Assembly: GCF_000015285.1 (NCBI RefSeq)
Contig: NC_008709.1
Location: 558,001 to 622,000 of the forward strand
From: Psychromonas ingrahamii 37
GTDB taxonomy: Bacteria > Pseudomonadota > Gammaproteobacteria > Enterobacterales > Psychromonadaceae
Length of the DNA: 64,000 nucleotides
Direction: 5' to 3'
Shown: piece by piece, positions 41,501 through 48,886 of the stretch
Position numbering within the stretch: the stretch's first letter is position 1
How the letters are laid out: each line of letters opens with the position of its first letter
The notes under the pieces: generated by a model
Databases searched by the model: none
What the model saw: only the letters and a program-made list of their open reading frames with translations
What the model was told of the DNA's origin: nothing
Position numbers and translations under genes: made by a program

Positions 41501-41692
41501 TCAACGGGTGCCGGATCAGAAAGCCGGATCGCAGTCGGCACTGTGGTTTTCTTTGGCATGGCATTTGCGACGTTAGTCACCCTGATTATTATTCCTGCGA
41601 TGTACCGTTTAATTTGTGTCACAACCCATTCTCCAGGTTATGTAGCAGATTTATTGAACGATGCAATAAGCAGGGACAGTCAAAGGAAATAA
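38591..41692 (+). CDS. RND (HAE-1 type) efflux transporter
   Basis: This 1033-residue inner-membrane pump has twelve helices and two large periplasmic loops. Landmarks: VKRPVMAIVLSLLLCVFGSL as helix 1, REMPDVESPVVTVMTRYEGA, the helix-4 acidic pair in AIGLVVDDAIVVVENIFHH near 400, and MIGMVTKNGILIVEFANQ near 915. It should export drugs, detergents or dyes by proton antiport with the adaptor upstream. A full-length normal copy follows three truncated repeats of its own start. A heptamer repeat begins at its stop codon. Confidence 0.93.
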   Translation: MWLSDTAVKRPVMAIVLSLLLCVFGSLSFSKLSIREMPDVESPVVTVMTRYEGAAATIMESQVTSVIENQITGISGIEDLRSVTRNGMSRISITFALDWNLTEGVSDVRDAVEKAKRFLPDEATDPIVSKNNGSGEAAMYVNINSTTMDRTQLTDYVKRVLEDRFSLISGVSSITLSGGLNQVMYVKLDPALMAGRGVTSSDIVDALKRENMESPAGEVRNDTTVMSVRTARLYQEPQDFDYLVVRTANDGSAVYLKEVAEVYIGAENESSSFKNNGIVNISLGIIPQSDVNPLAVAQAVYREVDKIQPFLPEGARLAVNYDATVFVDRSISEVYYTLFITAALVILVLYIFIGQVRATLIPAITVPVSLISSFIAAYYFGFSINLITLMAMILAIGLVVDDAIVVVENIFHHIEKGEPPLLAAFKGTREVGFAVVATTLVLVMVFLPISFMGGMVGLLFTEFAVLLAMAVIFSSIVALTLTPVLASKILTSKTKANRFNRLTERLFESMEARYRKIVFTTMQFRYAAPLVILACVGGSFFLFQQVPAQLTPSEDRGVLFAFIKGAEGTSYNRMTTNMDIVEARLLPLLGKGVIKSFSTQAPAYGGNAGDQTGFVIMILEDWQERDKTAQQALAIVSNALKEIPDVRVRAMMPGFRGRSSSAVQFVLGGSDYQELQKWAELLQQQADQSGIIVGADLDYSQKTPELLVSLDKQRAAELGISVTEVADTLEIMLGGRGATTYIDRGEEYDVYLRGDENSFNNASDLSQIYMRSTKGDLLSLDTISTVEEIASASRLSHYNKQKSITLSGNLAAGHTLGEALDFLDAKAITLLPSDISISYSGESKDYKENKSSILLVFALALLVAYLVLAAQFESFINPLVVMFTVPMGVLGGFLGLYFMDQGLNVYSQIGMIMLIGMVTKNGILIVEFANQLRDRGIEFEQAIIDASARRLRPILMTAFTTLAGSVPLILSTGAGSESRIAVGTVVFFGMAFATLVTLIIIPAMYRLICVTTHSPGYVADLLNDAISRDSQRK

Positions 41693-41810
41693 CAGTTGTC
41701 AGCTGTCAGCTGTCTGTTGTTAGCCGTCAGTCGTCAGCTGTCTGTTGTTAGCCGTCAGCTCGAAGCTCGAAGCTGATAGCTGATAGCTGATAGCTGATAG
41801 CCGACAGCTT
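41692..41810 (+). repeat. heptanucleotide repeat array, 17 units
   Basis: From the last base of the RND stop, 119 bases divide exactly into 17 heptamers: ACAGTTG, TCAGCTG, TCAGCTG, TCTGTTG, TTAGCCG, TCAGTCG, TCAGCTG, TCTGTTG, TTAGCCG, TCAGCTC, GAAGCTC, GAAGCTG, three ATAGCTG, ATAGCCG, ACAGCTT. The AGCT core is kept in most. The last unit is followed by TTATTTTA and can pair with an earlier AGCTGTC, so it may help end transcription. Confidence 0.9.
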
Positions 41811-41839
41811 TATTTTATGGTTCTTGATCAATTATTGAG

Positions 41840-41979
41840 CTTTGCTTGCTACTGTTGCAAATTTTTATATGCTAATATCGCGCAAAATTTTACCCGCAAA
41901 CACTACCCTGAACAGCTTCAAAAGGGTCGGGTTATCAACAATATTCAAGTCAATCACTCATTTTTTAAGGATTAATAAA
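41840..41979 (+). promoter_or_regulatory. nhaD leader with possible hairpin
   Basis: The leader before nhaD holds ACCC...CCCT...AGGG...GGGT nested pairs between about 41890 and 41934, giving an uneven stem. The ribosome site TAAGGA at 41966-41971 lies nine bases before the ATG. A regulatory RNA is possible, but I cannot match it to a known class. Confidence 0.3.
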
Positions 41980-43422
41980 ATGCTACAAAAATCCAATCCG
42001 TTAGCAGTGTTTTTAACACTGCTGGCGATCTTCTTTTCTCCCTCTTTATTTGCCAGTACGGGTGAAAACATCGATTTAACCTCCCATTTTATTGGCTATG
42101 CCGCGGTTTTCTGTTTTACACTTGCCTATATTGTGGTGATGCTTGAAGATCTGCTCCATATGCGCAAATCCAAACCTGTTTTGGTGGCTGCCGGCATTAT
42201 CTGGGCGATGATTGGTTATTATTATATGCAGCACGGCATGCCCCATCAGGCAGAAGCGGCTTTCCGTCATAACCTGTTAGAATATGCGGAGCTGTTTTTC
42301 TTTTTGCTGGTGGCTATGACCTACATCAATGCCATGGAAGAACGGCAATTATTCGATGCGTTGCGCGCCTGGATGGTTAATAAAGGTTTTACGCTGCGTT
42401 TTATTTTCTGGTTAACCGGAATATTGGCTTTCTTTATTTCCCCTATTGCCGATAACCTCACCACCGCGCTGCTAATGTGTGCCATTGTGATGAAAGTGGG
42501 CGGTTCAAACAAAAAATTTATTGCCCTTGCCTGCATCAATATAGTGGTTGCCGCAAATGCGGGTGGTGCCTTCAGCCCCTTTGGTGATATCACTACTCTG
42601 ATGGTCTGGCAGAAAGGCATGGTGAATTTCGGTGAATTCTTTGCCCTGTTCTTACCTTCTGCAGTTAACTTTTTAGTGCCGGCCTTTATCATGAGCTTTT
42701 TTATCTCCAATGAAGTTGCTAAGGGAGATGGTGAAGTCATAGTCACTAAACGCGGCGGACTGCGTATTGTTGGTTTGTTTCTACTGACCATCGCGCTTGC
42801 GGTGTCAGCACATTCATTCTTGGGAATGCCGCCGGTATTGGGCATGATGAGCGGTTTAGGTCTTTTACAGTTTTTCGCTTTCTTCCTGCGTAGAACTCAT
42901 AAAAGCTATTATGCGCATGCTATCCACAGCAGCAAAGATGAACTTGAGCATGAACGCCTGCGCGGTTTAGGTGATGGTGCACCCTTTGATATATTCAATA
43001 AAGTTGCCAAAGCAGAGTGGGATACCCTGCTGTTCTTCTACGGTGTAGTTATTTGTGTGGGCGGATTGGGTTTTATCGGTTATCTGGGCTTGGTTTCAGA
43101 GGCGATGTACACTAATTGGGATCCCACCTATGCCAATGTGACTATCGGCGTTTTATCGGCTGTTGTTGATAATATACCGGTGATGTTTGCGGTATTAAGC
43201 ATGGAGCCCGATATGAGTCACGGGCAGTGGTTACTTGTGACCTTAACAGCCGGTGTGGGTGGCAGTCTGCTCTCTATCGGTAGTGCGGCAGGTGTAGCCT
43301 TAATGGGACAGGCGCGTGGCATTTATACCTTTGGCGCCCATCTTAAATGGACGCCTGTGATTGCCTTAGGTTATGTGGCCAGTATTCTGGTGCATTTATG
43401 GATTAATAAGTCTCTTTTTTAG
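41980..43422 (+). CDS. nhaD: NhaD-type sodium/proton antiporter
   Basis: This 480-residue protein has a leader-like first helix ending SLFASTGE and about twelve further helices. Conserved NhaD blocks are visible: FISPIADNLTTALLMCAIV near 165, ANAGGAFSPFGDITTLMVW near 205, and SAVVDNIPVMFAVLSMEPDMS near 415, with acidic residues inside helices for ion exchange. The start at 41980 is chosen over upstream frames because TAAGGA precedes it and the leader begins there. It exports sodium with proton entry and complements the N-ATPase in sodium balance. A good intrinsic terminator follows. Confidence 0.9.
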   Translation: MLQKSNPLAVFLTLLAIFFSPSLFASTGENIDLTSHFIGYAAVFCFTLAYIVVMLEDLLHMRKSKPVLVAAGIIWAMIGYYYMQHGMPHQAEAAFRHNLLEYAELFFFLLVAMTYINAMEERQLFDALRAWMVNKGFTLRFIFWLTGILAFFISPIADNLTTALLMCAIVMKVGGSNKKFIALACINIVVAANAGGAFSPFGDITTLMVWQKGMVNFGEFFALFLPSAVNFLVPAFIMSFFISNEVAKGDGEVIVTKRGGLRIVGLFLLTIALAVSAHSFLGMPPVLGMMSGLGLLQFFAFFLRRTHKSYYAHAIHSSKDELEHERLRGLGDGAPFDIFNKVAKAEWDTLLFFYGVVICVGGLGFIGYLGLVSEAMYTNWDPTYANVTIGVLSAVVDNIPVMFAVLSMEPDMSHGQWLLVTLTAGVGGSLLSIGSAAGVALMGQARGIYTFGAHLKWTPVIALGYVASILVHLWINKSLF

Positions 43423-43427
43423 GGGCC

Positions 43428-43475
43428 GCGAGCTACGGGCTACGAGTTTCGAACTCTTAGCCCGTACTTTGTTTT
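43428..43475 (+). terminator. intrinsic terminator of nhaD built from heptamer repeats
   Basis: CGGGCTA (43436-43442) and GAGTT (43444-43448) pair with AACTC (43452-43456) and TAGCCCG (43458-43464), one mismatch between them, loop TCG, then a T-rich run. The region also parses as heptamers GCGAGCT, ACGGGCT, ACGAGTT, TCGAACT, CTTAGCC, starting six bases after the nhaD stop. Confidence 0.75.
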
Positions 43476-43667
43476 TAATCAAAAAAATATTATTTAAATC
43501 AATGTTTTATTTTTGTTTTGTTGTGTCAAAGATCAATTACCATTACCATTGGAATTAACCCATTCTATTTATTATGTTTTTTAATTTCTTTCATTAATGC
43601 AAGAAAAGATTAATAAAAAAAAGGTAAAAATTTAAATAAATAATGTTTAATTATTAAGGAATATTCC

Positions 43668-44087
43668 ATGGTAAAAAGTCAATACATGAAAAAAGCACAG
43701 CAAGGTTTTACATTGATTGAGCTGTTAATTGTTATCGCGATTATCGGTATTTTGGCAGCAGTTGCGTTGCCTGCTTATCAGAACTATGTACAAAAATCAG
43801 AGGTAAGCGCGGGATTAGCTGAAATTACGGGGGGGAAACCTGGAATAGTTCTTCAAGTTAGCGGGGGTAATGGGGCTAGTATTTCAGCCGCGACTATAGG
43901 TCTTTCAACTCCGACTCAAACTTGTACCATCACTGCCGATAACACTGGGGTTACATGTACATACCTGAATACAGCTATCAATACCGGTACTTCTGCTCTT
44001 AAATTAGAGTACTCAGCTGCTTCAGGAACATTTTCATGTGACGCAACTAATATAGATGACAATTTACTGCCTAAAGGTTGTTCGTAG
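43668..44087 (+). CDS. type IV pilin, copy 1
   Basis: The prepilin has a leader [13 protein letters not shown] cut before [20 protein letters not shown], with Glu5 present. The mature part is about 126 residues with four cysteines (TQTC, VTC, FSC, KGC). The leader is six residues longer than in the other copies; ATG at 43686 would give the usual MKKAQQG, but TAAGGA at 43655 fits 43668. It has its own upstream region and terminator. Its pilus would be built by PilB and PilC downstream. Confidence 0.88.
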   Translation: MVKSQYMKKAQQGFTLIELLIVIAIIGILAAVALPAYQNYVQKSEVSAGLAEITGGKPGIVLQVSGGNGASISAATIGLSTPTQTCTITADNTGVTCTYLNTAINTGTSALKLEYSAASGTFSCDATNIDDNLLPKGCS

Positions 44088-44097
44088 TCTATAATTA

Positions 44098-44418
44098 ATG
44101 GCAACCCATAATATCAGCGGCTAGGCTTTAAGCCTGGCCCTTTTTTTATCCTTTTTTGATAAGCTCGAGTACTTAACCTTCAATAATCCCTGAAAGCTAC
44201 CCAGTCGAATACCACTTTATGAACAACCTGACGCAGTTCTGAAAAATATTTTATCTATTAAATTCAACACTCTTAATCTTTTAAAAATGCCTGTATTACG
44301 GACGAACTTGCCAGTTTATAGACAGCATAAAACACTAACTATCTCCCTGTCCAATCCTACCAATATTGTGGCGTTTGAATATTTTTCCTGCCGTTTTTCC
44401 ATCCAAGGCACGAGACTG
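44098..44418 (+). pseudogene. pilB 5' fragment, copy 1
   Basis: After pilin copy 1 the DNA still follows the beginning of pilB: ATGGCAACC at 44098, TTTGATAA near 44156, and TCCAATCCTACCAATATTG near 44361, matching the pilB region for [14 protein letters not shown]. Many deletions and stops make it non-coding. It ends near the heptamer array at 44421. Confidence 0.7.
44119..44148 (+). terminator. intrinsic terminator of pilin copy 1
   Basis: GGCTAGGC pairs with GCCTGGCC around a short TTTAA loop (one G-T pair), then seven T residues. It occupies the place of codons 7-15 of pilB in the ancestral sequence. Confidence 0.8.
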
Positions 44419-44420
44419 GT

Positions 44421-44450
44421 TAGCTCGTAGCTCGTAGCTCGTAGCTCGTA
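44421..44450 (+). repeat. heptanucleotide repeat TAGCTCG, four units
   Basis: Four exact TAGCTCG units followed by TA lie where the first pilB fragment ends and the promoter region of pilin copy 2 begins, so the repeat may mark the duplication edge. Confidence 0.9.
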
Positions 44451-44674
44451 TTTCTTAATCAAAAATATATCGCATTAGTCAACAAAAAATTATTTAAATC
44501 AACATCTTATAGTTTAAGTCAATGTTTTATTTTTTTGTTGTGCCAAAGATTAATTACAATTATTATTCAAAAGTGCTCCTTTTATCGACCGTCTTTTTTA
44601 TTAACGTAATAAAAGATTACTGAAAAAAAGACAAAAGTTTAAATAAATCATGCTTAATTATTAAGGAATATCCC

Positions 44675-45100
44675 ATGAAAAAAGTACAACAAGGTTTTAC
44701 ATTAATTGAGCTGTTAATCGTAATAGCGATTATCGGTATTCTGGCAGCCGTAGCGATTCCGTCTTATAACGCTTATACCCAAAAAGCAAAATTCTCAGAG
44801 TTAATATTAGCGACTGGAGCGACTAAAAGTGCTTTAGAGGTTTGCGCTCAATTTAACGCATCTGCCGTTGGTTGTACCGCAGCTACAGTTGCAGGAGTAG
44901 CTGCTGCTGCTGCGAATGCTAAGATAACTACTGTAGCAGTGACTCTTACGGCATTAGCTCCTGTCATTGTAGCGACTGCGACTCCCGCTGTAACGGGGAT
45001 GGGTTTTGCTGGGGTGTATACCTTGAGTGGAGTACTAAATGCTACTTATGGTACAATCGCTTGGACCAGTACTTGTGTTCCAGAAACACTATGTAATTAA
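44675..45100 (+). CDS. type IV pilin, copy 2
   Basis: The leader is MKKVQQG and the mature start [20 protein letters not shown]. The 134-residue mature pilin is rich in Ala/Thr/Val with Cys in LEVCAQ, VGCT, TSTC and TLCN. The sequence after residue 40 differs strongly from copies 1 and 3, which would change the pilus surface. TTATTAAGGAATATCCC, shared with copy 1, precedes the ATG. Confidence 0.88.
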   Translation: MKKVQQGFTLIELLIVIAIIGILAAVAIPSYNAYTQKAKFSELILATGATKSALEVCAQFNASAVGCTAATVAGVAAAAANAKITTVAVTLTALAPVIVATATPAVTGMGFAGVYTLSGVLNATYGTIAWTSTCVPETLCN

Positions 45101-45102
45101 TA

Positions 45103-45470
45103 ACAACCAATAACATCAACGGCCAGGCCTTTAGCCTGGCCGCATTTTTTATCCGCTTTTGATAAACTGCAATACTTGACCCGCTAAACAATCTCTCTTA
45201 TCAAACACTCTTTTATAGACAGACTGATTTTGCGCAGTGCTGGATATGGAATAGGGTCTTTTTCTCTTAAATTCAACCCCCTTAATCTTTAAAATATTCC
45301 AACATTACAAACTAAGCTGCCGATTTATAGGTTATATAAAACGCTGACTATCTGCATGTCCAACCCCGCCAATATTGCGGCGCTTGAAGATTTTTTCTGC
45401 CGCTTTGCCATCCAAGCTGATGCTCTGTTTGTGAAAACGTAATACCTGCACACCTGTATTAGAAGATAAT
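45103..45470 (+). pseudogene. pilB 5' fragment, copy 2
   Basis: Following pilin 2, AACAACCAATAACATC matches the start of pilB with the ATG lost. Further matches are TTTGATAAACTGCAATA near 45157 and CCCGCCAATATTGCGGCGCT near 45366, then the region for FCRFAIQADAL. Stops and deletions remove any reading frame. Confidence 0.78.
45120..45150 (+). terminator. intrinsic terminator of pilin copy 2
   Basis: A perfect nine-base stem, CGGCCAGGC with GCCTGGCCG, has loop CTTTA and is followed by CATTTTTT. It is again located on the former pilB codons 6-15. Confidence 0.88.
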
Positions 45471-45757
45471 CTTATTTTCTCCTGCTTTTCCTGAATTAAG
45501 CGCTAAACAAGCTCTCTCAGGCTTTTTTTATCGCTAACTATGCGTTATTCATCACATTAATTTGATTAATATTTGATTTATTTTCCGCCAAAATATATCC
45601 GCACTATTATCAGGTGACACTCCTGCCGTTATGAAAATTTTCGCTTGAGAATGTTAACTTTTTTAATTTTTAATTATTAACCGTTACGCATTTTACGTTA
45701 ATAAGAAAAAGGATAAAAGTTTAAAATAAACCAGTCTTAATTATTAAGGAAGATACA

Positions 45758-46204
45758 ATGAAAAAAATACAATCGGGTTTTACATTAATAGAGCTGTTAA
45801 TTGTTATTGCGATTATCGGTATTCTGGCGGCTGTGGCGTTACCGACTTATAATACTTATACGAAAAAAGCGCAATTTTCTCAATTAATTGCGGCTGTTGG
45901 ACCTATGAAAACTGCCGTAGAAATTTGTGCTCAGCTAAATGCAACAACTGATGCTAATTTTTCAACCAACTGTATTCAAAATATAGATGATGTGCCTAAT
46001 ACTTATACTATTAAGGGGGCTGCTGTAACCGCGACAGTAGCAAAGCATGCGAATGCTACTGCGGTTGCTGATAGCGATCTATATGTGTCAGCATCAAATG
46101 CAAATGCTATCGGTAGCTTAGGGGCTGCTTCTCTGTATTCTCTTGCGGCTGAGTGGGAGCCTGATGGTTCAGTAACTTGGACTGCTGAAGAAGTTATAAA
46201 CTAG
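45758..46204 (+). CDS. type IV pilin, copy 3
   Basis: The leader is MKKIQSG, then the [20 protein letters not shown] helix. The mature part is 141 residues and has Cys only in EICAQ and NCIQ; the C-terminal cysteine pair found in copies 2 and 4 is missing, which is unusual for this group. The end ([16 protein letters not shown]) lacks the disulfide loop. AAGGAAGATACA precedes ATG. Confidence 0.87.
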   Translation: MKKIQSGFTLIELLIVIAIIGILAAVALPTYNTYTKKAQFSQLIAAVGPMKTAVEICAQLNATTDANFSTNCIQNIDDVPNTYTIKGAAVTATVAKHANATAVADSDLYVSASNANAIGSLGAASLYSLAAEWEPDGSVTWTAEEVIN

Positions 46205-46207
46205 TTA

Positions 46208-46537
46208 ATGGCAACTCATCATATCAGCGGCCAGGCTTTTAGCCTGGCCGCTTTTTTTTACTCCCCTTTAATAAACTTCAGCAGTTAACCAGCGCAGTTC
46301 TGCAAAACGGAAGAACCTTCCTCTATTAGATTCAAAAAAACTTAATCTGCCTGGCATCCCTAAAAATCCTTAATAGAAAAATATTATGCCCTTGTGCAGG
46401 ATAAAGCCCTGACTATCTCCACGTCCACAACCCAACCTTATCAATATTAGGGCTTTGAAGATTTTGTCTTCAGCTTGTCCCTCTAATCTGATGCCTGCAG
46501 ATGGTAGAGCAATATCTGAGTAAACCCATTCGAAGAT
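46208..46537 (+). pseudogene. pilB 5' fragment, copy 3
   Basis: It begins ATGGCAACTCATCATATCAG; later CTCCCCTTTAATAAACTTCA, CAGGATAAAGCCCTGACTAT and GATGCCTGCAGATGG match pilB to about its nucleotide 410. The frame is destroyed. It shows that the duplicated unit ran from upstream of the pilin to inside pilB. Confidence 0.8.
46227..46259 (+). terminator. intrinsic terminator of pilin copy 3
   Basis: GCGGCCAGGC pairs with GCCTGGCCGC (ten base pairs) around a TTTTA loop, followed by eight T residues. This is the strongest of the series. Confidence 0.9.
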
Positions 46538-47079
46538 ATGGGTAATATGTTTGATATAGAGGTCGATGATCGTTGTTCAACGCTTTTGAAATAATGAACG
46601 GGTATTTAAAAAAAGTAGCTTAACTAGTGTCAAAAAATCTAAGTTCGCATTATTGTTTTCCAATTCAGTACCTTTTTTTCCAACTCAATACATTGTTTTA
46701 AATGAAATTAACAATAAAGATGAAGAGGCTTATTTAAGCCTAAAGACACTTGGGTGAGTGACATCATTTGACCACGTAATGCTCATTACCGTTTGAATGA
46801 AACAGATAAATCATGATTGTTTCTATTTCTAACTATAGGCAATCATATTCTGGAACATCAACTATAATTTAGTTATTACAAGGCGTTATTAGCGTGAGAA
46901 TCAATCTGCTAACGGGTCGCTGTAACAGCTTATTGCTTGAAGATATTGATCTTTTCTCATTAAGCCCTTTATATTTAAGCCCTTTATATATAGGCCCTTT
47001 ATATTAAGGAGAAAAAAACCAAAATTTTAAATAACTCAGACTTAACTCAGACTTAACTACGACTATAAAGGAAAAGACT

Positions 47080-47484
47080 GTGAAAAAAATACAACAGGGT
47101 TTTACATTAATCGAGCTGTTAATCGTTATCGCGATTATCGGTATTCTGGCAGCTGTTGCGTTGCCGGCCTATAATACTTATACGCAAAAAGCGAAATACA
47201 CCGAAGTGGTTTTGGCGACAGCCGGGTATAAAACGGCCATTGAAACCTGTGCACAAACGGAAGGATCTGTTGGTGCCTGTGATACTATACTTAAGATAGG
47301 AATGCCGACTTTTGTTGCTTATGGAGAAGTGGCTAGTATGGCGATAACAGCAGCAACGGCTGTGATCACTGCAACAGGGACAGCAGCAGTTGGTAGTTAT
47401 ACCTATATTTTAACGCCAACATATGCGAATGGTCGTGTTACTTGGGTGGCGACGGGAACTTGTTTTGCCAATGGTGTTTGTTAA
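47080..47484 (+). CDS. type IV pilin, copy 4 (GTG start)
   Basis: A GTG start after AAAGGAAAAGACT gives the leader MKKIQQG and the standard pilin helix. The mature pilin is 127 residues with Cys in ETCAQ, GACD and the C-terminal pair GTCFANGVC, which forms the usual end loop. The 5' region contains a 12-base repeat (ACTCAGACTTAA, twice). It is the most normal-looking copy. Confidence 0.88.
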   Translation: MKKIQQGFTLIELLIVIAIIGILAAVALPAYNTYTQKAKYTEVVLATAGYKTAIETCAQTEGSVGACDTILKIGMPTFVAYGEVASMAITAATAVITATGTAAVGSYTYILTPTYANGRVTWVATGTCFANGVC

Positions 47485-47750
47485 CAGCTAACGTCACCTC
47501 GATAATCTCAGCGGCCTGGTGTCCAGCAGGGCCGCTTGTCATTTACTCTCCTTTGATAAACGCCTGTCCTTAGCCAGCTCTACTACTTTGCAGGATAAAA
47601 AATGATGCCCCGCCGGCTTATGTGCAGCATAAAACCACGTATATCAACCTGTCTGACCCAACCAATATTGCAGACTTCAGCTTTCCATCTATACCGATGT
47701 CTTATCAGTGGAAGAGTAATACCTTAGTAATTCCTTAGTAATACCCAAGA
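47485..47750 (+). pseudogene. pilB 5' fragment, copy 4
   Basis: The least decayed hairpin region (GCGGCCTGGTGTCCAG) and then CTCCTTTGATAAACGCC, CGGCTTATGTGCAGCATAA, TCTGACCCAACCAATATTGC and CAGTGGAAGAGTAATACCTT follow pilB in order with deletions between. No frame is open. It ends at about the same pilB position as copies 2 and 3. Confidence 0.78.
47511..47535 (+). terminator. incomplete terminator hairpin after pilin copy 4
   Basis: GCGGCC (47511-47516) pairs with GGCCGC (47530-47535), but the inner stem is imperfect and only TTGTCATTT follows. It looks intermediate between the pilB coding sequence and the good terminators of copies 1-3. Confidence 0.5.
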
Positions 47751-47968
47751 TCTAAAAAAGTGATGATCCCAGCTGGTTAAAATTAACTATAAACTGCGTT
47801 GTGGGTTTTATTCAAAACGGTCTGTTCTTCACCACTTTGTGGTCAGCTAAAGCGGTTCAAAATAGTGCCATACAATATTATGAAGTGAGAATAACGATCG
47901 AATGTAACTCACACCTTGTTAGTGTTCATTGATCCTTTGCAATCATTGAACACTCAATTAATTCTATT

Positions 47969-48010
47969 GTATTAAAGGTATTAAAGGTATTAAAGGTATT
48001 AAAGGTATTA
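47969..48010 (+). repeat. 9-bp repeat GTATTAAAG, about four units
   Basis: Four exact GTATTAAAG units and a partial fifth lie in the AT-rich gap between the copy 4 pilB fragment and pilin copy 5. They may vary in number by slippage. Confidence 0.85.
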
Positions 48011-48496
48011 GAAAATAATGTTAGTTCCCTCGATGATATGTTCGTGGTTGAGATCGAGGATACTCCTTCGCATCTGAATAAGAGAGGGCATGGTGAAATA
48101 GGGATTAATCATCAAATAATAGAGGCCTAAGTAACTCATTGATTGTGATTTTCGCTTACTTTGCCAGAATTGTATGGTGAACAACCTCGCTATAGACTAC
48201 TGCCATCGCCAAAAATGCAGCCGTTATTAGGTTAATTTGATTGATCAACGATTTAGTATTTATCGATTTTACCTTCAAGAAGTGATGCTTATTTATAAAT
48301 AGAGACAATTATTTTATGGTCTATTGGTTATAATTTAGTTGTCACAAGCCTCAATTAGCATTATTATCAATCTATTAACTGGTCGTTGTTACCATTTTTC
48401 GATTGAGAATGTCCGCTTTTTTCAATTAACCCTTTATGTTAAGGTGAAAAATAACAAAATTTTAAATAAATCAACCTTAATACGAAGGAAGATACC

Positions 48497-48886
48497 ATGA
48501 AAAAAGGTCAGCAGGGGTTTAGATTAACCGCGCTGTTAATCATTCGGGCAGCCTTGGCGTTGCTGAGTTATAAAACTTATACAGCTAAAGTCCGATTTTC
48601 AGAAGTTGTTTTTGCAACAAGTGCGATAAAATCTGCAGCTAAAATTTGTCGTGTACAAAAAGTGAGCGCAGGGCTTTGTGGTGGTCTGTCAGACGCAGAC
48701 AGTGAAAGTGATACCTATGGAGAGCTAAAATCATTGGCTTTAATTGTTACTGGAACTACTTTTGTAATAACAGCACTTGCTACTACGCTTAAAATTTTAA
48801 CTGGCATCCAAAGACAAGTAAAAATGGTCACATTGTTACTGCTTAGGATGGTGTTTGTACCCCTACCACTATTTGTTAATACTTAA
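48497..48886 (+). pseudogene. degenerate pilin, copy 5
   Basis: The start MKKGQQG is intact, but the mature end reads FRLTALLIIRAALALLS: Glu5 is replaced by Ala and about eleven residues of the helix are deleted. The C-terminal third is out of frame; the other frame still spells KNGHIVTA...DGVCTPTTIC like copy 4. It could not work as a pilin. Its stop overlaps the ATG of pilB (TAATG), so this is the position of the original pilin next to pilB. Confidence 0.8.

Noticed and set aside
41692..41810. CRISPR or attachment-site repeat
   Set aside because: Seven-base units with no spacers and no integrase gene nearby.
41842..41979. N-terminal extension of NhaD by 46 residues
   Set aside because: The start at 41980 has TAAGGA and a normal leader helix, while the extension is not membrane-like and overlaps the leader hairpin.
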